A DNA stretch of 41,732 nt, taken from NCBI GenBank assembly GCA_964451605.1, contig CAYVJA010000018.1:1-41732 (forward strand), in the 5' to 3' direction. The DNA is from JAQVSH01 sp964451605 (lineage in GTDB: Bacteria > Bacteroidota > Bacteroidia > Bacteroidales > UBA4181). A program made the position numbers and the translations under genes. Position 1 is the stretch's first letter. Each line of letters opens with the position of its first letter. The notes below the pieces were generated by a model. The model was not told the DNA's origin and did not search any database. It saw only the letters and a program-made list of their open reading frames with translations. Positions 16,309-25,661 of this stretch are shown one piece after another.

Positions 16309-17190
16309 ATGATTGTTACCATAGATCCACATTCGGGCTTCTGCTACGGGGTGATTCGCGCCATCAAAATGACTGAAGAGGCGCTTCAGAATCATGAACC
16401 CCTCTACAGTCTGGGACACATTGTGCACAATGAACAGGAGGTCGAGCGACTGGGCGAACTGGGACTTTGTCTGGCAAATCACGATATTCTTAATTCGGAA
16501 CAGCCCTATCGGGTGTTGATTCGGGCACACGGAGAGCCCCCTGAAACCTACCGTAAGGCAGAGACAAGCCGTACCCGTCTGATTGATGCTACCTGTCCTG
16601 TTGTTCTGAAACTGCAGCAAAAGGTTCGGAAAGCTTACGAAAAAAGCCTTCTCGACGGTGGAACTGTTCTTATCTATGGCAAGAAAGGACATGCCGAAGT
16701 GGTAGGCCTTTTGGGGCAAACCCAGGACCAGGCATGGGTGGTGAGTGAGCCCGATGATTTGGCTTTGCTCGATGTTTCTAAACCGGTTTACCTCTTTTCG
16801 CAAACCACCATGCATCCCGCGGGATTTAAAGCTCTGCGCGACAAATTATCGGAGATGAGAATTAAACTGGGTATCCCTGATACGGTTCCCATCGAGGTAA
16901 ACGATACCATTTGCCGGCATGTCTCCTCGCGTGAACAGCACCTGAAACGCTTCTCTACAGAACACGACGTGATTCTCTTTATCGCCGGCAGGCAGAGTTC
17001 GAACGGAAAAATTTTATACAATGTGTGTAAAAGGTACAATAATTGCAGTTACGCGGTGACCTCTCCCGACGACATCCGAAAAGAGTGGCTCGAATCGGCC
17101 CGATCGGTTGGAATTTGCGGGGCCACTTCTACTCCGAAATGGTTGATGGAGGCCTGTAAAGAGAGGGTATATGTGTTGACAGAAAGTTGA
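16309..17190 (+). CDS. ispH: 4-hydroxy-3-methylbut-2-enyl diphosphate reductase
   Basis: This 293-residue iron-sulfur enzyme performs the last step of the MEP isoprenoid pathway, making IPP and DMAPP from HMBPP. The three cluster cysteines are C12 (S-G-F-C-Y-G-V), C96 (D-A-T-C-P-V-V) and C202 (D-T-I-C-R-H-V). The substrate residues in A-H-G-E-P-P and G-K-K-G-H-A-E are also present. It shows the organism uses the MEP route. It has no ribosomal S1 fusion of the kind seen in some anaerobes. It starts 50 bases after cmk. Confidence 0.95.
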   Translation: MIVTIDPHSGFCYGVIRAIKMTEEALQNHEPLYSLGHIVHNEQEVERLGELGLCLANHDILNSEQPYRVLIRAHGEPPETYRKAETSRTRLIDATCPVVLKLQQKVRKAYEKSLLDGGTVLIYGKKGHAEVVGLLGQTQDQAWVVSEPDDLALLDVSKPVYLFSQTTMHPAGFKALRDKLSEMRIKLGIPDTVPIEVNDTICRHVSSREQHLKRFSTEHDVILFIAGRQSSNGKILYNVCKRYNNCSYAVTSPDDIRKEWLESARSVGICGATSTPKWLMEACKERVYVLTES

Positions 17191-17210
17191 AGTAATTAAC
17201 ATGATGAAAG

Positions 17211-18206
17211 ATGGCAAAAATTAAAAGAATCGGAGTATTAACATCCGGAGGCGATGCACCGGGGATGAACGCAGCAATCAGAGCGGTGACCCGTTCGGCA
17301 ATCAATAGCGGATTGGAGGTGTTCGGAATCAGAATGGGGTATCAGGGAATGATCGATGGCGATATTATCCCCCTGAACTCCGAGTCGGTGAGTGGAATCA
17401 TTCAAAAGGGAGGAACATTTCTTCAGACCGCCCGCTGCAAGGAGTTCCGCACGCCCGAAGGAAGAGCTCTGGCCTATGAACAGCTGAAACGCTTCTCCAT
17501 CGACGCGGTTGTGGTAATCGGCGGAGACGGATCATTTACCGGAGCCAATGTGATGTCCGAAGAGTATGATATCCCTTTTGTCGGCATTCCGGGAACTATC
17601 GACAACGATCTCTATGGAACCGACTACACCATTGGATACGACACCTGTCTGAATACGGTAATCGATGCCGTAGATAAGATTCGCGACACTGCCAGTTCGC
17701 ATAACCGGATCTTTTTTGTAGAGGTTATGGGACGTGAGGCCGGGTTTGTGGCCATCAACAGCGGAATTGCTTCAGGAGCCGAGGTGATTATGGTGCCCGA
17801 GGAGAAGAATCAACTGGAAAAAGTGAGAAGTTTTCTTGCCGAACGAGCCCGAAAAAACAAGAGCAGCATCATTCTGGTGGCCGAAGGCGTGGAAGAGGGA
17901 AGTGCCATGCAGATTGCCGATTTGGTTCGACCCGAATTCCCGCAATTCGATATCCGGGTTTCGGTGTTGGGACATATCCAACGGGGCGGCTCTCCGAGTG
18001 CTCAGGACCGCATCACTGCAAGCCGGATGGGAGCTGCAGCCGTTGAGGCGCTTCTCGACAACCAGAAGGCGGTAATGATTGGCATCCAGAACAACGAGAT
18101 TGTACAGGTGCCGCTGAATAAGAGTATTAAACTGCATAAGGCCATCAGCCCGGAGTTTATCACGTTTGCCGAAAGTATCGGCACTTTTGGCCCTCCGAAA
18201 TTATGA
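17211..18206 (+). CDS. pfkA: ATP-dependent 6-phosphofructokinase
   Basis: This 331-residue enzyme is the committing step of glycolysis. The ATP-binding T-S-G-G-D-A-P-G-M-N is at residues 11-20 and G-G-D-G-S at 104-108. Gly in place of Asp in that second motif indicates ATP rather than pyrophosphate use. The catalytic T-I-D-N-D has D131, followed by G-T-D-Y-T-I-G. M-G-R-E-A-G-F binds fructose 6-phosphate. It follows ispH by 20 bases and is convergent with argH, with 11 bases between stops. Confidence 0.95.
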   Translation: MAKIKRIGVLTSGGDAPGMNAAIRAVTRSAINSGLEVFGIRMGYQGMIDGDIIPLNSESVSGIIQKGGTFLQTARCKEFRTPEGRALAYEQLKRFSIDAVVVIGGDGSFTGANVMSEEYDIPFVGIPGTIDNDLYGTDYTIGYDTCLNTVIDAVDKIRDTASSHNRIFFVEVMGREAGFVAINSGIASGAEVIMVPEEKNQLEKVRSFLAERARKNKSSIILVAEGVEEGSAMQIADLVRPEFPQFDIRVSVLGHIQRGGSPSAQDRITASRMGAAAVEALLDNQKAVMIGIQNNEIVQVPLNKSIKLHKAISPEFITFAESIGTFGPPKL

Positions 18207-18217
18207 TGAAGAGAAGA

Positions 18218-19558
18218 TCAGGCAGAGGGTAACCTCAACGCAGACAGTGCGTCACGCACAGCAGAAAAATTGAAAGAAGCCAACACAGATGCAAGGCGAC
18301 TTTCAATTTTTTCGTTACAGAGGTTCCCGATACTCCCCTCGTGGGTATGTTGAACGCGCTTCTCGGGTGCATAGCTGCCGGCGGCAATCTCCTGTCCCAC
18401 CTCTTTATAGGCATCGCGGAAGGGGGTGCCCGAAAGCACCTTTTGATTAAGTACCTCTACACTAAAGAGATATTTATACCGTTCATCACTCAGTATGTCA
18501 CGATTAATTTTCAGGTTACCCACCATAAAATTGAGCATGGAAATCACCTGTTTCGTCTCCTCGATGGCAGGGAAGAGAATTTCTTTCAAGAGCTGCAGAT
18601 CGCGGAAGTAACCCGTGGGCAAATTGGCCAAAAGGAGGGTAATCTCCGAGGGAAGAGCCTGCAGCCGGTTCGATTTGGCCCGGATCAATTCAAACACATC
18701 GGGATTCTTCTTATGGGGCATAATACTCGAGCCGGTGGTAAGTTCGTCGGGCAGCGAAATAAATGCAAAGTTCTGGCACAAATAGAGACAGGCATCCATG
18801 GCAAACTTCGAAAAAGTGGCAGCCATAGAAGAGAGGGCAAACGCGAGCACCTTTTCGGTTTTCCCCCTGCCCATCTGAGCATACACTACATTATAGCTCA
18901 AGTCGTCGAAACCGAGAAGCCGGGTGGTTAGGGTTCGATTGAGCGGGAACGAGGAGCCGTATCCGGCTGCCGATCCCAGGGGATTTTTATTGGCCACCTC
19001 CCAGGATGCACGAAGGAGGGTAAGGTCGTCGGCAATACTTTCGGCAAAAGCGCCAAACCATAACCCGAAAGAGGAGGGCATGGCCACCTGCAGATGCGTA
19101 TAGCCCGGCATGAGAACATCCTTATAGGTTTCGCTCTGCTTGAGGAAGGTTTCGGCCAGCTCATGCAAAAGAGAAGCTATCACTTCAATTTCTTGCCTGA
19201 CATACATTTTAAGATCAACCAATACCTGGTCGTTACGGGAACGCCCGCTATGCACCTTTTTCCCCAAATCGCCGAGAGCCCTTGTGAGCTGTAACTCTAC
19301 CTGCGAGTGAACATCTTCAATCCCCTCTTCAATCCGGAAATCTCCCTTCTCTATCTGTGCATAAATGGCTGTCAATTCTCTGCGCAGAAGGGGTAACTCG
19401 GAACTTTCAATCAATCCTATCGATTCGAGCATAGTGATGTGAGCCAGGGTGCCCAGCACATCGAAAGGGGCCAGCAAGAGATCCATCTCCCTGTCGCGCC
19501 CAACCGTGAAGCGATCGATTTCGTCGTTTACACGAACTCCCTTGTCCCATAGTTTCAT
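18218..19558 (-). CDS. argH: Argininosuccinate lyase
   Basis: This 446-residue enzyme cleaves argininosuccinate to arginine and fumarate, the last step of arginine synthesis. The fumarase/aspartase superfamily signature G-S-S-I-M-P-H-K-K-N-P spans 276-286 with the catalytic serine. H155 in P-G-Y-T-H-L-Q is the general acid/base region, and H-S-G-R-S-R-N-D-Q at 103-111 is the substrate loop. It lies 21 bases after clpX on the same strand and may be transcribed with it. No other arginine gene is in the window. Confidence 0.95.
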   Translation of the reverse strand: MKLWDKGVRVNDEIDRFTVGRDREMDLLLAPFDVLGTLAHITMLESIGLIESSELPLLRRELTAIYAQIEKGDFRIEEGIEDVHSQVELQLTRALGDLGKKVHSGRSRNDQVLVDLKMYVRQEIEVIASLLHELAETFLKQSETYKDVLMPGYTHLQVAMPSSFGLWFGAFAESIADDLTLLRASWEVANKNPLGSAAGYGSSFPLNRTLTTRLLGFDDLSYNVVYAQMGRGKTEKVLAFALSSMAATFSKFAMDACLYLCQNFAFISLPDELTTGSSIMPHKKNPDVFELIRAKSNRLQALPSEITLLLANLPTGYFRDLQLLKEILFPAIEETKQVISMLNFMVGNLKINRDILSDERYKYLFSVEVLNQKVLSGTPFRDAYKEVGQEIAAGSYAPEKRVQHTHEGSIGNLCNEKIESRLASVLASFNFSAVRDALSALRLPSA

Positions 19559-19579
19559 CCAGCAGCAATTTTACAAGTA

Positions 19580-20809
19580 CTACAATCTTCCCATATCGGC
19601 TTTCCCCAGTTGCGCCTCAGCAAATTCGCGGGTTACTGCAAACTCGTCGATGTGTCGTGAGGGGAGGTCGTACATCACATCCGACATAATGGCCTCGCAA
19701 ATAGAACGGAGCCCACGGGCTCCCAGTTTAAACTCGATAGCTTTTTCGACAATCAGATCAAGTGCCTCGTCGGCAAAGGTGAGGGTCACCTTATCCATAG
19801 CAAGTAACTTTTGGTACTGCTTCACAATGGCATTCTTGGGCTCAGTAAGAATTCTGCGCAACGCGTCCTTGTCGAGAGGCCGCAGATAGGTGAGAATGGG
19901 CAATCGTCCAATAATTTCGGGAATCAGTCCGAAAGCTTTCAAATCCTGAGGAGCAACATACTGCAACAGGTCATCCTTATCGATACTCCTTTGGCCAGCC
20001 TGAGCGGTGTAACCCACCATACGGGTGTTCAACCGGTTACCTATCTTTTTTTCGATCCCGTCGAACGCACCTCCGCAAATAAAGAGGATATTGCGGGTAT
20101 TTACAGCTATCATCTTCTGATCGGGATGCTTCCGTCCTCCCTGAGGAGGTACGTTTACCACCGATCCCTCTAACAACTTGAGCAGCCCCTGCTGAACCCC
20201 CTCTCCAGAAACATCGCGGGTGATGGAGGGATTATCGCTTTTACGGGCAATTTTGTCGATCTCATCAATAAAGACAATCCCCTTTTCGGCAGCAGCCACA
20301 TTGTAATCGGCCACCTGAAGCAGGCGGGAGAGAATACTCTCCACATCTTCTCCCACGTAACCGGCCTCCGTAAGGACCGTGGCATCAACTATGGTAAAGG
20401 GCACATGGAGCAGCCTGGCTATGGTACGGGCCAGAAGGGTCTTTCCGGTGCCGGTTTCGCCAACCAGAATGATATTCGATTTCTCAATCTCCACATCATC
20501 CTCTTCGTTGGCCGACGGAGGTTGCTGGAGCCGTTTGTAATGGTTATAGACAGCCACCGAAAGATGACGCTTGGCCTCGTCCTGCCCGATAACATAGCGG
20601 TCGAGAAAGGCTTTTATCTCTTTTGGCTTTTTCTTGGCAATTTTCGACAAGTCGGCCTCCGGAGCCGGTTTGGGGATCTCGGCCGAGACTATCTCATACC
20701 CCCGCTTTACACACTCATCGCAGATAAATCCGGAATAGCCGGCAATCAACAAATTGACCTGATTACGTGGTCGTCCGCAAAATGAACATTTATCGAGTTT
20801 CCCGGCCAT
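19580..20809 (-). CDS. clpX: ATP-dependent Clp protease ATP-binding subunit ClpX
   Basis: This is a 409-residue AAA+ unfoldase that feeds substrates to ClpP. The N-terminal zinc-binding domain has C8, C11, C30 and C33. The Walker A motif G-E-T-G-T-G-K-T is at 117-124, the pore loop G-Y-V-G-E-D at 150-155 and Walker B I-V-F-I-D-E-I-D at 178-185. The ClpP-contact loop region has G-L-I-P-E-I-I-G-R-L-P instead of the usual G-[FL]-I-P-E-F-[IV]-G-R. It begins one base after the clpP stop, indicating translational coupling in tig-clpP-clpX. Confidence 0.96.
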   Translation of the reverse strand: MAGKLDKCSFCGRPRNQVNLLIAGYSGFICDECVKRGYEIVSAEIPKPAPEADLSKIAKKKPKEIKAFLDRYVIGQDEAKRHLSVAVYNHYKRLQQPPSANEEDDVEIEKSNIILVGETGTGKTLLARTIARLLHVPFTIVDATVLTEAGYVGEDVESILSRLLQVADYNVAAAEKGIVFIDEIDKIARKSDNPSITRDVSGEGVQQGLLKLLEGSVVNVPPQGGRKHPDQKMIAVNTRNILFICGGAFDGIEKKIGNRLNTRMVGYTAQAGQRSIDKDDLLQYVAPQDLKAFGLIPEIIGRLPILTYLRPLDKDALRRILTEPKNAIVKQYQKLLAMDKVTLTFADEALDLIVEKAIEFKLGARGLRSICEAIMSDVMYDLPSRHIDEFAVTREFAEAQLGKADMGRL

Positions 20810-20810
20810 G

Positions 20811-21488
20811 CTACTTCTGTTTTTGCAGCACCTCGTCTATCATGCCGTAAGCAAGAGCCTCCTGTGCAGTCATCCAGTAGTCCCTATCGGAGTCCTGTTT
20901 CACCTTATCGAAATCGTTTCCGGAGTGTTCGGCAATGATGGAGTAAAGCTCCAGCTGCAATTTCTGAATTTCACGAACCGTGATCTCCAGCTCAGACACC
21001 TGTCCCTGGGCCCCTCCCATTGGCTGATGAATCATGATACGGGAGTGTTTCAGTGCCGACCGTTTTCCTTTCTTCCCCGCACAAAGCAGCACGGCGCTCA
21101 TGGAGGCGGCCATTCCGGTACAAATGGTGGCTACATCGCAGTTGATATACTGCATGGTATCGTAAATCCCGAGTCCGGCATGTACCGAACCACCGGGTGA
21201 ATTGAAATAGATCTGGATATCCTTCGAGGGATCGACCGAATCGAGAAAAAGGAGCTGTGCCTGAATTACATTGGCCGTATAGTCGTCTATCTCTGTGCCC
21301 AGAAAGATAATGCGATCCATCATCAGACGCGAAAAGACATCCATCGAGGCCACATTCAGGTGGCGTTCTTCAATAATATAGGGAGTCAGCGAACTGGTTA
21401 CGGCCGAAGTCACATTATGCAGCGAGGTGCTGCTTACCCCCAGATGGCGGGTGGCATACTTCTGAAATTCATCACTGTAATTCATCAT
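20811..21488 (-). CDS. clpP: ATP-dependent Clp protease proteolytic subunit ClpP
   Basis: This 225-residue serine peptidase forms the degradation chamber with ClpX. The catalytic triad is S129 (G-M-A-A-S-M), H154 (I-H-Q-P) and D203 (D-R-D). The oxyanion-hole strand S-P-G-G-S is at 97-101. The N-terminal stretch of about 30 residues before the conserved P-Y-I-I-E-E is typical of a processed propeptide. Two adjacent ATG codons are possible starts (21488 and 21485). It is 83 bases downstream of tig. Confidence 0.96.
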   Translation of the reverse strand: MMNYSDEFQKYATRHLGVSSTSLHNVTSAVTSSLTPYIIEERHLNVASMDVFSRLMMDRIIFLGTEIDDYTANVIQAQLLFLDSVDPSKDIQIYFNSPGGSVHAGLGIYDTMQYINCDVATICTGMAASMSAVLLCAGKKGKRSALKHSRIMIHQPMGGAQGQVSELEITVREIQKLQLELYSIIAEHSGNDFDKVKQDSDRDYWMTAQEALAYGMIDEVLQKQK

Positions 21489-21571
21489 GGTTGATTTAAG
21501 ATGAAAAAAAACGAAGCCGCATAAAGGAACGCTTTCGAACCTCCATGCAGCCCCGGATAGTATTACTCAGT

Positions 21572-22942
21572 TTAGGCCTGCTGCTCCTCGGCCATCAGTT
21601 GGTCGAAAGCCTCGGAGGTAACCTCCACCTCGTTTAAGGTGATTCGGTTTCGCAACACATTGAAGACCGACTCATCCATCATTTTATCGACTACGCGTCT
21701 CGACTCCTCTTTTCTGCCCAACATACCCTTTGCATAGCTGGCAAGCTGCTCATCGGGAAGATTTCGCATACCATACTGAGCAAACTGATGTGCCACATCT
21801 TTCTTGGCAAACTCCAGCAGGTCGTCATCGGTAAGGTTAATTTCGAACTCTTTAACCAGCTGATTGCGGATTAACTGCCATTTCAAATCTTTCTCGAACA
21901 GGCCGAAATCCTTTTCAATCTCTTCGGCAGTAAACTTCCCTTCGTTAATACGGAGAAGCCATCTCTTCAGGAAAGCGGCAGGCAATTCCGTCACGAAACG
22001 ATCTGTAAAAAGGCGGCGAACATCCATGCGGAGCTTCATGGCGCTGTCGGCGTCCAGATTGGCAACAATTTCTTCACGAACCCGCGACTCAAACTCCTCT
22101 TTCGAAGTCACCACCCCTTCTCCGTAAATCTTATCAAACAGCGCCTGATCGATTTCAGCATTGGCGAAGCGGGAAACTGAACCGATTTCGAACCGGAAGG
22201 TCGATGAAGTAAGGGATGCAACCTCCTCTTTCTTTATGCGCAACATAGAGGAAATTTCGGTATCGTTGGGGAATGCCTTCTTTACATCGAAAAGTACCCC
22301 GTCACCGGCCTTCAGCCCTACAAACTGCTTTTTTATCTCCTCTTCCTTCAGGAATTCGAGATAGATGGCAGTATCCTCCGCCGTAATGCCCTCTTCAAGC
22401 ACATTGCCGGCCTCGTCGGTCTGCGTAAAATTGCCCCGTACCATCTCGTTACCCGACTCAACACTATCGAGCGAAACGAACGATCCGTAACGACGGGTAT
22501 ATTGGTTCACATAATCTTCCAGCATCTTGGCATCGGGAACCACCTTGTAGGAATTAACCGAAACCTCTTTCATTTTCGAGAAATCCATAACAGGAGCGAG
22601 CCCGAGATCGAAAAGGAAGGTAAACTCCGTTTGGGAATCGAAATCTATGGCCGGTTGATTTTCATTGGGAAGAGGTTCGCCAAGTATGTGAAGCTGTTCC
22701 TGCTCAATCAGATTGTTCAGGGCTTCCGAAACCAGTTTATTTACCTCGTCGACCAATACATAGCGGCCGTACATCTTGCGAATTATCCCTTCGGGTGCCT
22801 TCCCTGGCCGAAAGCCATCAATTTTGGCATTACGACGATACGACTTGAGCGTCTCCTTTACTTTGGGCTCATAGTCCTCACTAACCACCTTTACGGTAAC
22901 AACTGCGTTCAACGAATCGACCAGCTCTTTTGATACGTTCAT
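21572..22942 (-). CDS. tig: Trigger factor (ribosome-associated chaperone)
   Basis: This 456-residue chaperone binds at the ribosome exit tunnel. The ribosome-binding loop G-F-R-P-G-K-A-P is at about 44-51, the Bacteroidota version of the G-F-R-x-G-x-x-P signature. The remainder is a charged helical protein with a weakly conserved PPIase-like middle and a long helical C-terminal domain with acidic ends. The start at 22942 (M-N-V-S-K-E-L) is chosen over an upstream ATG because it gives the canonical first strand. It heads the tig-clpP-clpX-argH group. Confidence 0.93.
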   Translation of the reverse strand: MNVSKELVDSLNAVVTVKVVSEDYEPKVKETLKSYRRNAKIDGFRPGKAPEGIIRKMYGRYVLVDEVNKLVSEALNNLIEQEQLHILGEPLPNENQPAIDFDSQTEFTFLFDLGLAPVMDFSKMKEVSVNSYKVVPDAKMLEDYVNQYTRRYGSFVSLDSVESGNEMVRGNFTQTDEAGNVLEEGITAEDTAIYLEFLKEEEIKKQFVGLKAGDGVLFDVKKAFPNDTEISSMLRIKKEEVASLTSSTFRFEIGSVSRFANAEIDQALFDKIYGEGVVTSKEEFESRVREEIVANLDADSAMKLRMDVRRLFTDRFVTELPAAFLKRWLLRINEGKFTAEEIEKDFGLFEKDLKWQLIRNQLVKEFEINLTDDDLLEFAKKDVAHQFAQYGMRNLPDEQLASYAKGMLGRKEESRRVVDKMMDESVFNVLRNRITLNEVEVTSEAFDQLMAEEQQA

Positions 22943-23030
22943 GTATGCGATTTTTTGGGATAATAATAACGAAATCAAATCAATAACCGGGTGTAAACCA
23001 AAATGTTCCGGTCACATTGAAAATGTTCGG

Positions 23031-23060
23031 CAAATGTAAGAAAAAAAAATCAGACAGCAA
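23031..23060 (-). promoter_or_regulatory. Promoter upstream of tig
   Basis: The minus strand reads TACATTTG (23031-23038), with TTG at 23058-23060 separated by 19 bases. The match is full at -7 and partial at -33. The predicted leader is about 80 bases before the tig ATG. It lies in the gap between lpxK and tig and supports a separate tig transcript. Confidence 0.6.
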
Positions 23061-23082
23061 CATGCCCTATCCGGCGCAACCC

Positions 23083-24183
23083 CTACCGATGCAGAATATT
23101 ATTCCTCCTGTTCGAGGCTACATACTTGAGTACCTCCTTTTTGAAACGGGTTTCTCCATCGCCTACAAAAGAGAGGCTGACAGGTAAATAGAACCACCTG
23201 TCGGGGTGCACTATATGATTACGGAGTTCGGCCAGCCGCACAGCATCCTTTTCGGTGGTGATAAAGCAAACTTTCTTCTCTCCTTCGGGTAGCATCGCCT
23301 CAATCGAAACCATATCTGATACGGTATAGGCATAATGATCGGCAAATCGCCTGCAGGCAAGAACAGGCATCATGTGTGAAACCTGCAACTCGAAAGGAGC
23401 CGGCGAGGCAATTCCGGAAATAATGATGGCTTTGAACCCGTCAAAATTCCTGTTTTTCCAAGCGGATTCACTCCCTACCGGGCCGAAGACGGATTGAAGT
23501 GAACCATAAGCAAGCTTCGTGAAGAAAATCGACTGATAGGGATAGAGGTTCAGGTTACGGGAAAAGATTCGCTGATCCATAGGAGAAATGCGCTGAGGCA
23601 CTTTCGTAACCACCACAATATCGGCCCTATCGAGCGATGATACCGGTTCGCGCAAATCGCCCGCGGGAAGCATGGTGTCAAAACAGGGAGGCCGGTTATA
23701 GTCGACCATCAGGATAGTCAACCCGGGGGCAACGTATCGGTGCTGAAAGGCATCGTCGAGCAACACCACCTGTAACGAAGGATTCTGCTCTTTTAATCGC
23801 TGAATAGCCCTTGCCCTGCGTGCATCGACAGCCACCGTAATCAGGGGGAACTTTCGTTTTATCTGGTACGGCTCATCACCGGCCTCCGAAACCGAAGAGT
23901 CGGCGCCGACCAGGCGAAACCCTTTACTTTTTCGCTTGTATCCGCGGCTCACCACAGCCAATTGATAGTTATCCTGAAGCAAGCCGGCCAGATATTCAAT
24001 CAGCGGCGTTTTACCGGTTCCCCCCACCGTAATGTTGCCCACCGAGATGACCGGAATCTTGAACGATTTCGATTCAATCCACTTGTAATCGAACATCAGA
24101 TTCCTCAACCCCACTACCATCCGGAAAAAAAAGCCGGCGGGAACCAAAAGGGGTTTTAACCATTTGCTTTTGCGGGTCAACAT
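23083..24183 (-). CDS. lpxK: Tetraacyldisaccharide 4'-kinase
   Basis: This 366-residue membrane-associated kinase phosphorylates the 4' position of the lipid A precursor, so the organism makes lipid A. The atypical P-loop V-G-N-I-T-V-G-G-T-G-K-T-P is around residues 39-51, after an N-terminal membrane-interacting helix (L-V-P-A-G-F-F-F-R-M-V-V-G). The segment L-D-D-A-F-Q-H-R, which contains the catalytic Asp, is present. I prefer the ATG at 24183, 10 bases after the trpS stop, over one 30 bases earlier that would overlap trpS. Confidence 0.93.
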   Translation of the reverse strand: MLTRKSKWLKPLLVPAGFFFRMVVGLRNLMFDYKWIESKSFKIPVISVGNITVGGTGKTPLIEYLAGLLQDNYQLAVVSRGYKRKSKGFRLVGADSSVSEAGDEPYQIKRKFPLITVAVDARRARAIQRLKEQNPSLQVVLLDDAFQHRYVAPGLTILMVDYNRPPCFDTMLPAGDLREPVSSLDRADIVVVTKVPQRISPMDQRIFSRNLNLYPYQSIFFTKLAYGSLQSVFGPVGSESAWKNRNFDGFKAIIISGIASPAPFELQVSHMMPVLACRRFADHYAYTVSDMVSIEAMLPEGEKKVCFITTEKDAVRLAELRNHIVHPDRWFYLPVSLSFVGDGETRFKKEVLKYVASNRRNNILHR

Positions 24184-24193
24184 GATGAGTCGT

Positions 24194-25186
24194 TTACAAA
24201 GAACGGAAGCCAATCAGCTCCCTCATGGCCTGTAGCGTTTGCATTCCGCTTTCACGTGCCTTATCACGACCCAACCTGGCAACCCGCGACAAATAGGGTG
24301 TGTCGGCCGAAAGCTCGGCAATTTTCTCCCGAAACGGGGCAGTAAACAGAATCATATCTTCGGCCAACTGTTTTTTCAGGTCGCCGTAACGGATAGTCCC
24401 GTTTTGATAGAGCTCCTCAAAACAGGCCACTACATCCTCTTTCGAAACCACCTTCAACAGGGTAAAGAGATTCTCAACTGCCTCCGATTTCGGTTGTCCG
24501 GCAACCGGCCCTGCATCGGTGGTGGCACGCATAACCTTTTTCCGGATAGCGGCAGGTTCATCGTTCAGGAAGATGGCGTTTCCCTCGCCCTCCGATTTTC
24601 CCATTTTTCCGGTACCATTCAATCCCGGAATTTTAATCAGGTCGTTCCCAAAATTGAATGCAGTGGGCTGCGGGAAAAATTCGGATCCGTACATCCGGTT
24701 AAAACGGGCAGCAAAGGTGCGGGTCATCTCCAGATGCTGCTCCTGATCCTTACCTACCGGCACCTTATGGGAGCGGTGCATCAGAATGTCGGCGGCCATA
24801 AGCGTGGGATAAGTGAGCAATCCGGCATTTACATTGTCGGGTTGCTGGCGAATCTTCTCCTTAAAGGAGGTACAACGTTCCAACTCGCCAACATAGGCCA
24901 GATTATTCAGGAACAGATAGATTTCAAGCACTTCCGGCACATCGCTCTGCACATAGATTGTCGACTTCTCCGGATCGAGTCCGGCTGCCAGGTACTCTAC
25001 CAACACCTGCTTAACATTGCCGTTCAGGTTAGAAGGAGTAGGATGAGTGGTTAAAGAATGATAATCGGCAATAAAGAAATAGCAGTTATAGGCATCCTGC
25101 ATGCGGATAAAATTCCGCAAGGCGCCAAAATAGTTTCCAAGATGGAGGTTTCCGGTAGGCCGGATACCGCTGAGCACTGTTTCCAT
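24194..25186 (-). CDS. trpS: Tryptophanyl-tRNA synthetase
   Basis: This is a 330-residue class I synthetase charging tRNA-Trp. The HIGH-type motif appears as T-G-N-L-H-L-G-N (residues 11-18), and the second signature as K-M-G-K-S near residue 195, the usual TrpRS variants. The R-P-T-G segment just before the first motif and the C-terminal V-R-x-x-x-x-x-D-x-G-P region are also standard. It is followed by lpxK after 10 bases and is divergent from rbfA. Confidence 0.96.
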   Translation of the reverse strand: METVLSGIRPTGNLHLGNYFGALRNFIRMQDAYNCYFFIADYHSLTTHPTPSNLNGNVKQVLVEYLAAGLDPEKSTIYVQSDVPEVLEIYLFLNNLAYVGELERCTSFKEKIRQQPDNVNAGLLTYPTLMAADILMHRSHKVPVGKDQEQHLEMTRTFAARFNRMYGSEFFPQPTAFNFGNDLIKIPGLNGTGKMGKSEGEGNAIFLNDEPAAIRKKVMRATTDAGPVAGQPKSEAVENLFTLLKVVSKEDVVACFEELYQNGTIRYGDLKKQLAEDMILFTAPFREKIAELSADTPYLSRVARLGRDKARESGMQTLQAMRELIGFRSL

Positions 25187-25239
25187 AAAACTGAGGCAAA
25201 AGATCTTGTAAAAGACAAGATAGGGGGTTTGACGGAGGG

Positions 25240-25247
25240 CAAAAGTA
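25240..25247 (-). promoter_or_regulatory. -7 element upstream of trpS-lpxK
   Basis: The minus strand reads TACTTTTG, a full TAnnTTTG match, 53 bases before the trpS ATG. It is paired back to back with a plus-strand TACTTTTG at 25269. No convincing -33 TTTG is seen. Confidence 0.55.
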
Positions 25248-25268
25248 AGAAATGTTCCTCAAAAAACG

Positions 25269-25276
25269 TACTTTTG
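25269..25276 (+). promoter_or_regulatory. -7 element upstream of rbfA
   Basis: TACTTTTG is followed by TCGGG, 24 bases before the rbfA ATG. It is 21 bases from the oppositely oriented trpS element, so the two polymerases would compete for overlapping sites. The -33 position lacks TTTG. Confidence 0.55.
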
Positions 25277-25300
25277 TCGGGAATATAGGAGCGTGAAGCT

Positions 25301-25639
25301 ATGGAAACCACAAGACAAAGCAAAGTAGCCCGCCTGATCCAGAAGGATTTGAGCGATATCTTCCAGAAGGCGGGAAAGGAGATTACCGGAGGCAAGATGA
25401 TTTCGGTCACTGTGGTTCGAGTAAGCCCCGACCTTAGTGTTGCCAGAGTCTATTTGAGCGTCTTCCCCCCTGAAGGGAGAGAACAGTTCGTTGCACATCT
25501 TCAGCCTTATGTACGCAGCATCCGGATGGAACTGGGCAAGCGGGTACGTTTCCAATTGCGTATTGTGCCAGAACTGGCCTTTTTTATTGACGACAGTCTC
25601 GATTACGCCGAACGGATAGACAAACTACTGGAATCCTGA
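25301..25639 (+). CDS. rbfA: Ribosome-binding factor A
   Basis: This 112-residue KH-fold protein helps mature the 16S rRNA 5' end in the 30S subunit. The start M-E-T-T-R-Q-S-K-V-A-R-L-I-Q-K-D-L is typical. The mid-protein strand D-L-S-V-A-R-V-Y-L-S-V-F and the end P-E-L-A-F-F-I-D-D-S-L-D-Y-A-E-R-I are the conserved elements. It is followed after 22 bases by an ABC permease, an arrangement common in Bacteroidales. Confidence 0.95.
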   Translation: METTRQSKVARLIQKDLSDIFQKAGKEITGGKMISVTVVRVSPDLSVARVYLSVFPPEGREQFVAHLQPYVRSIRMELGKRVRFQLRIVPELAFFIDDSLDYAERIDKLLES

Positions 25640-25661
25640 TCTACCTCTACGCCCTCCTGTC

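Noticed and set aside
24239..25054. Plus-strand open frame of 271 codons opposite trpS
   Set aside because: It is antisense to a fully conserved synthetase and its translation is low complexity and unlike any family.
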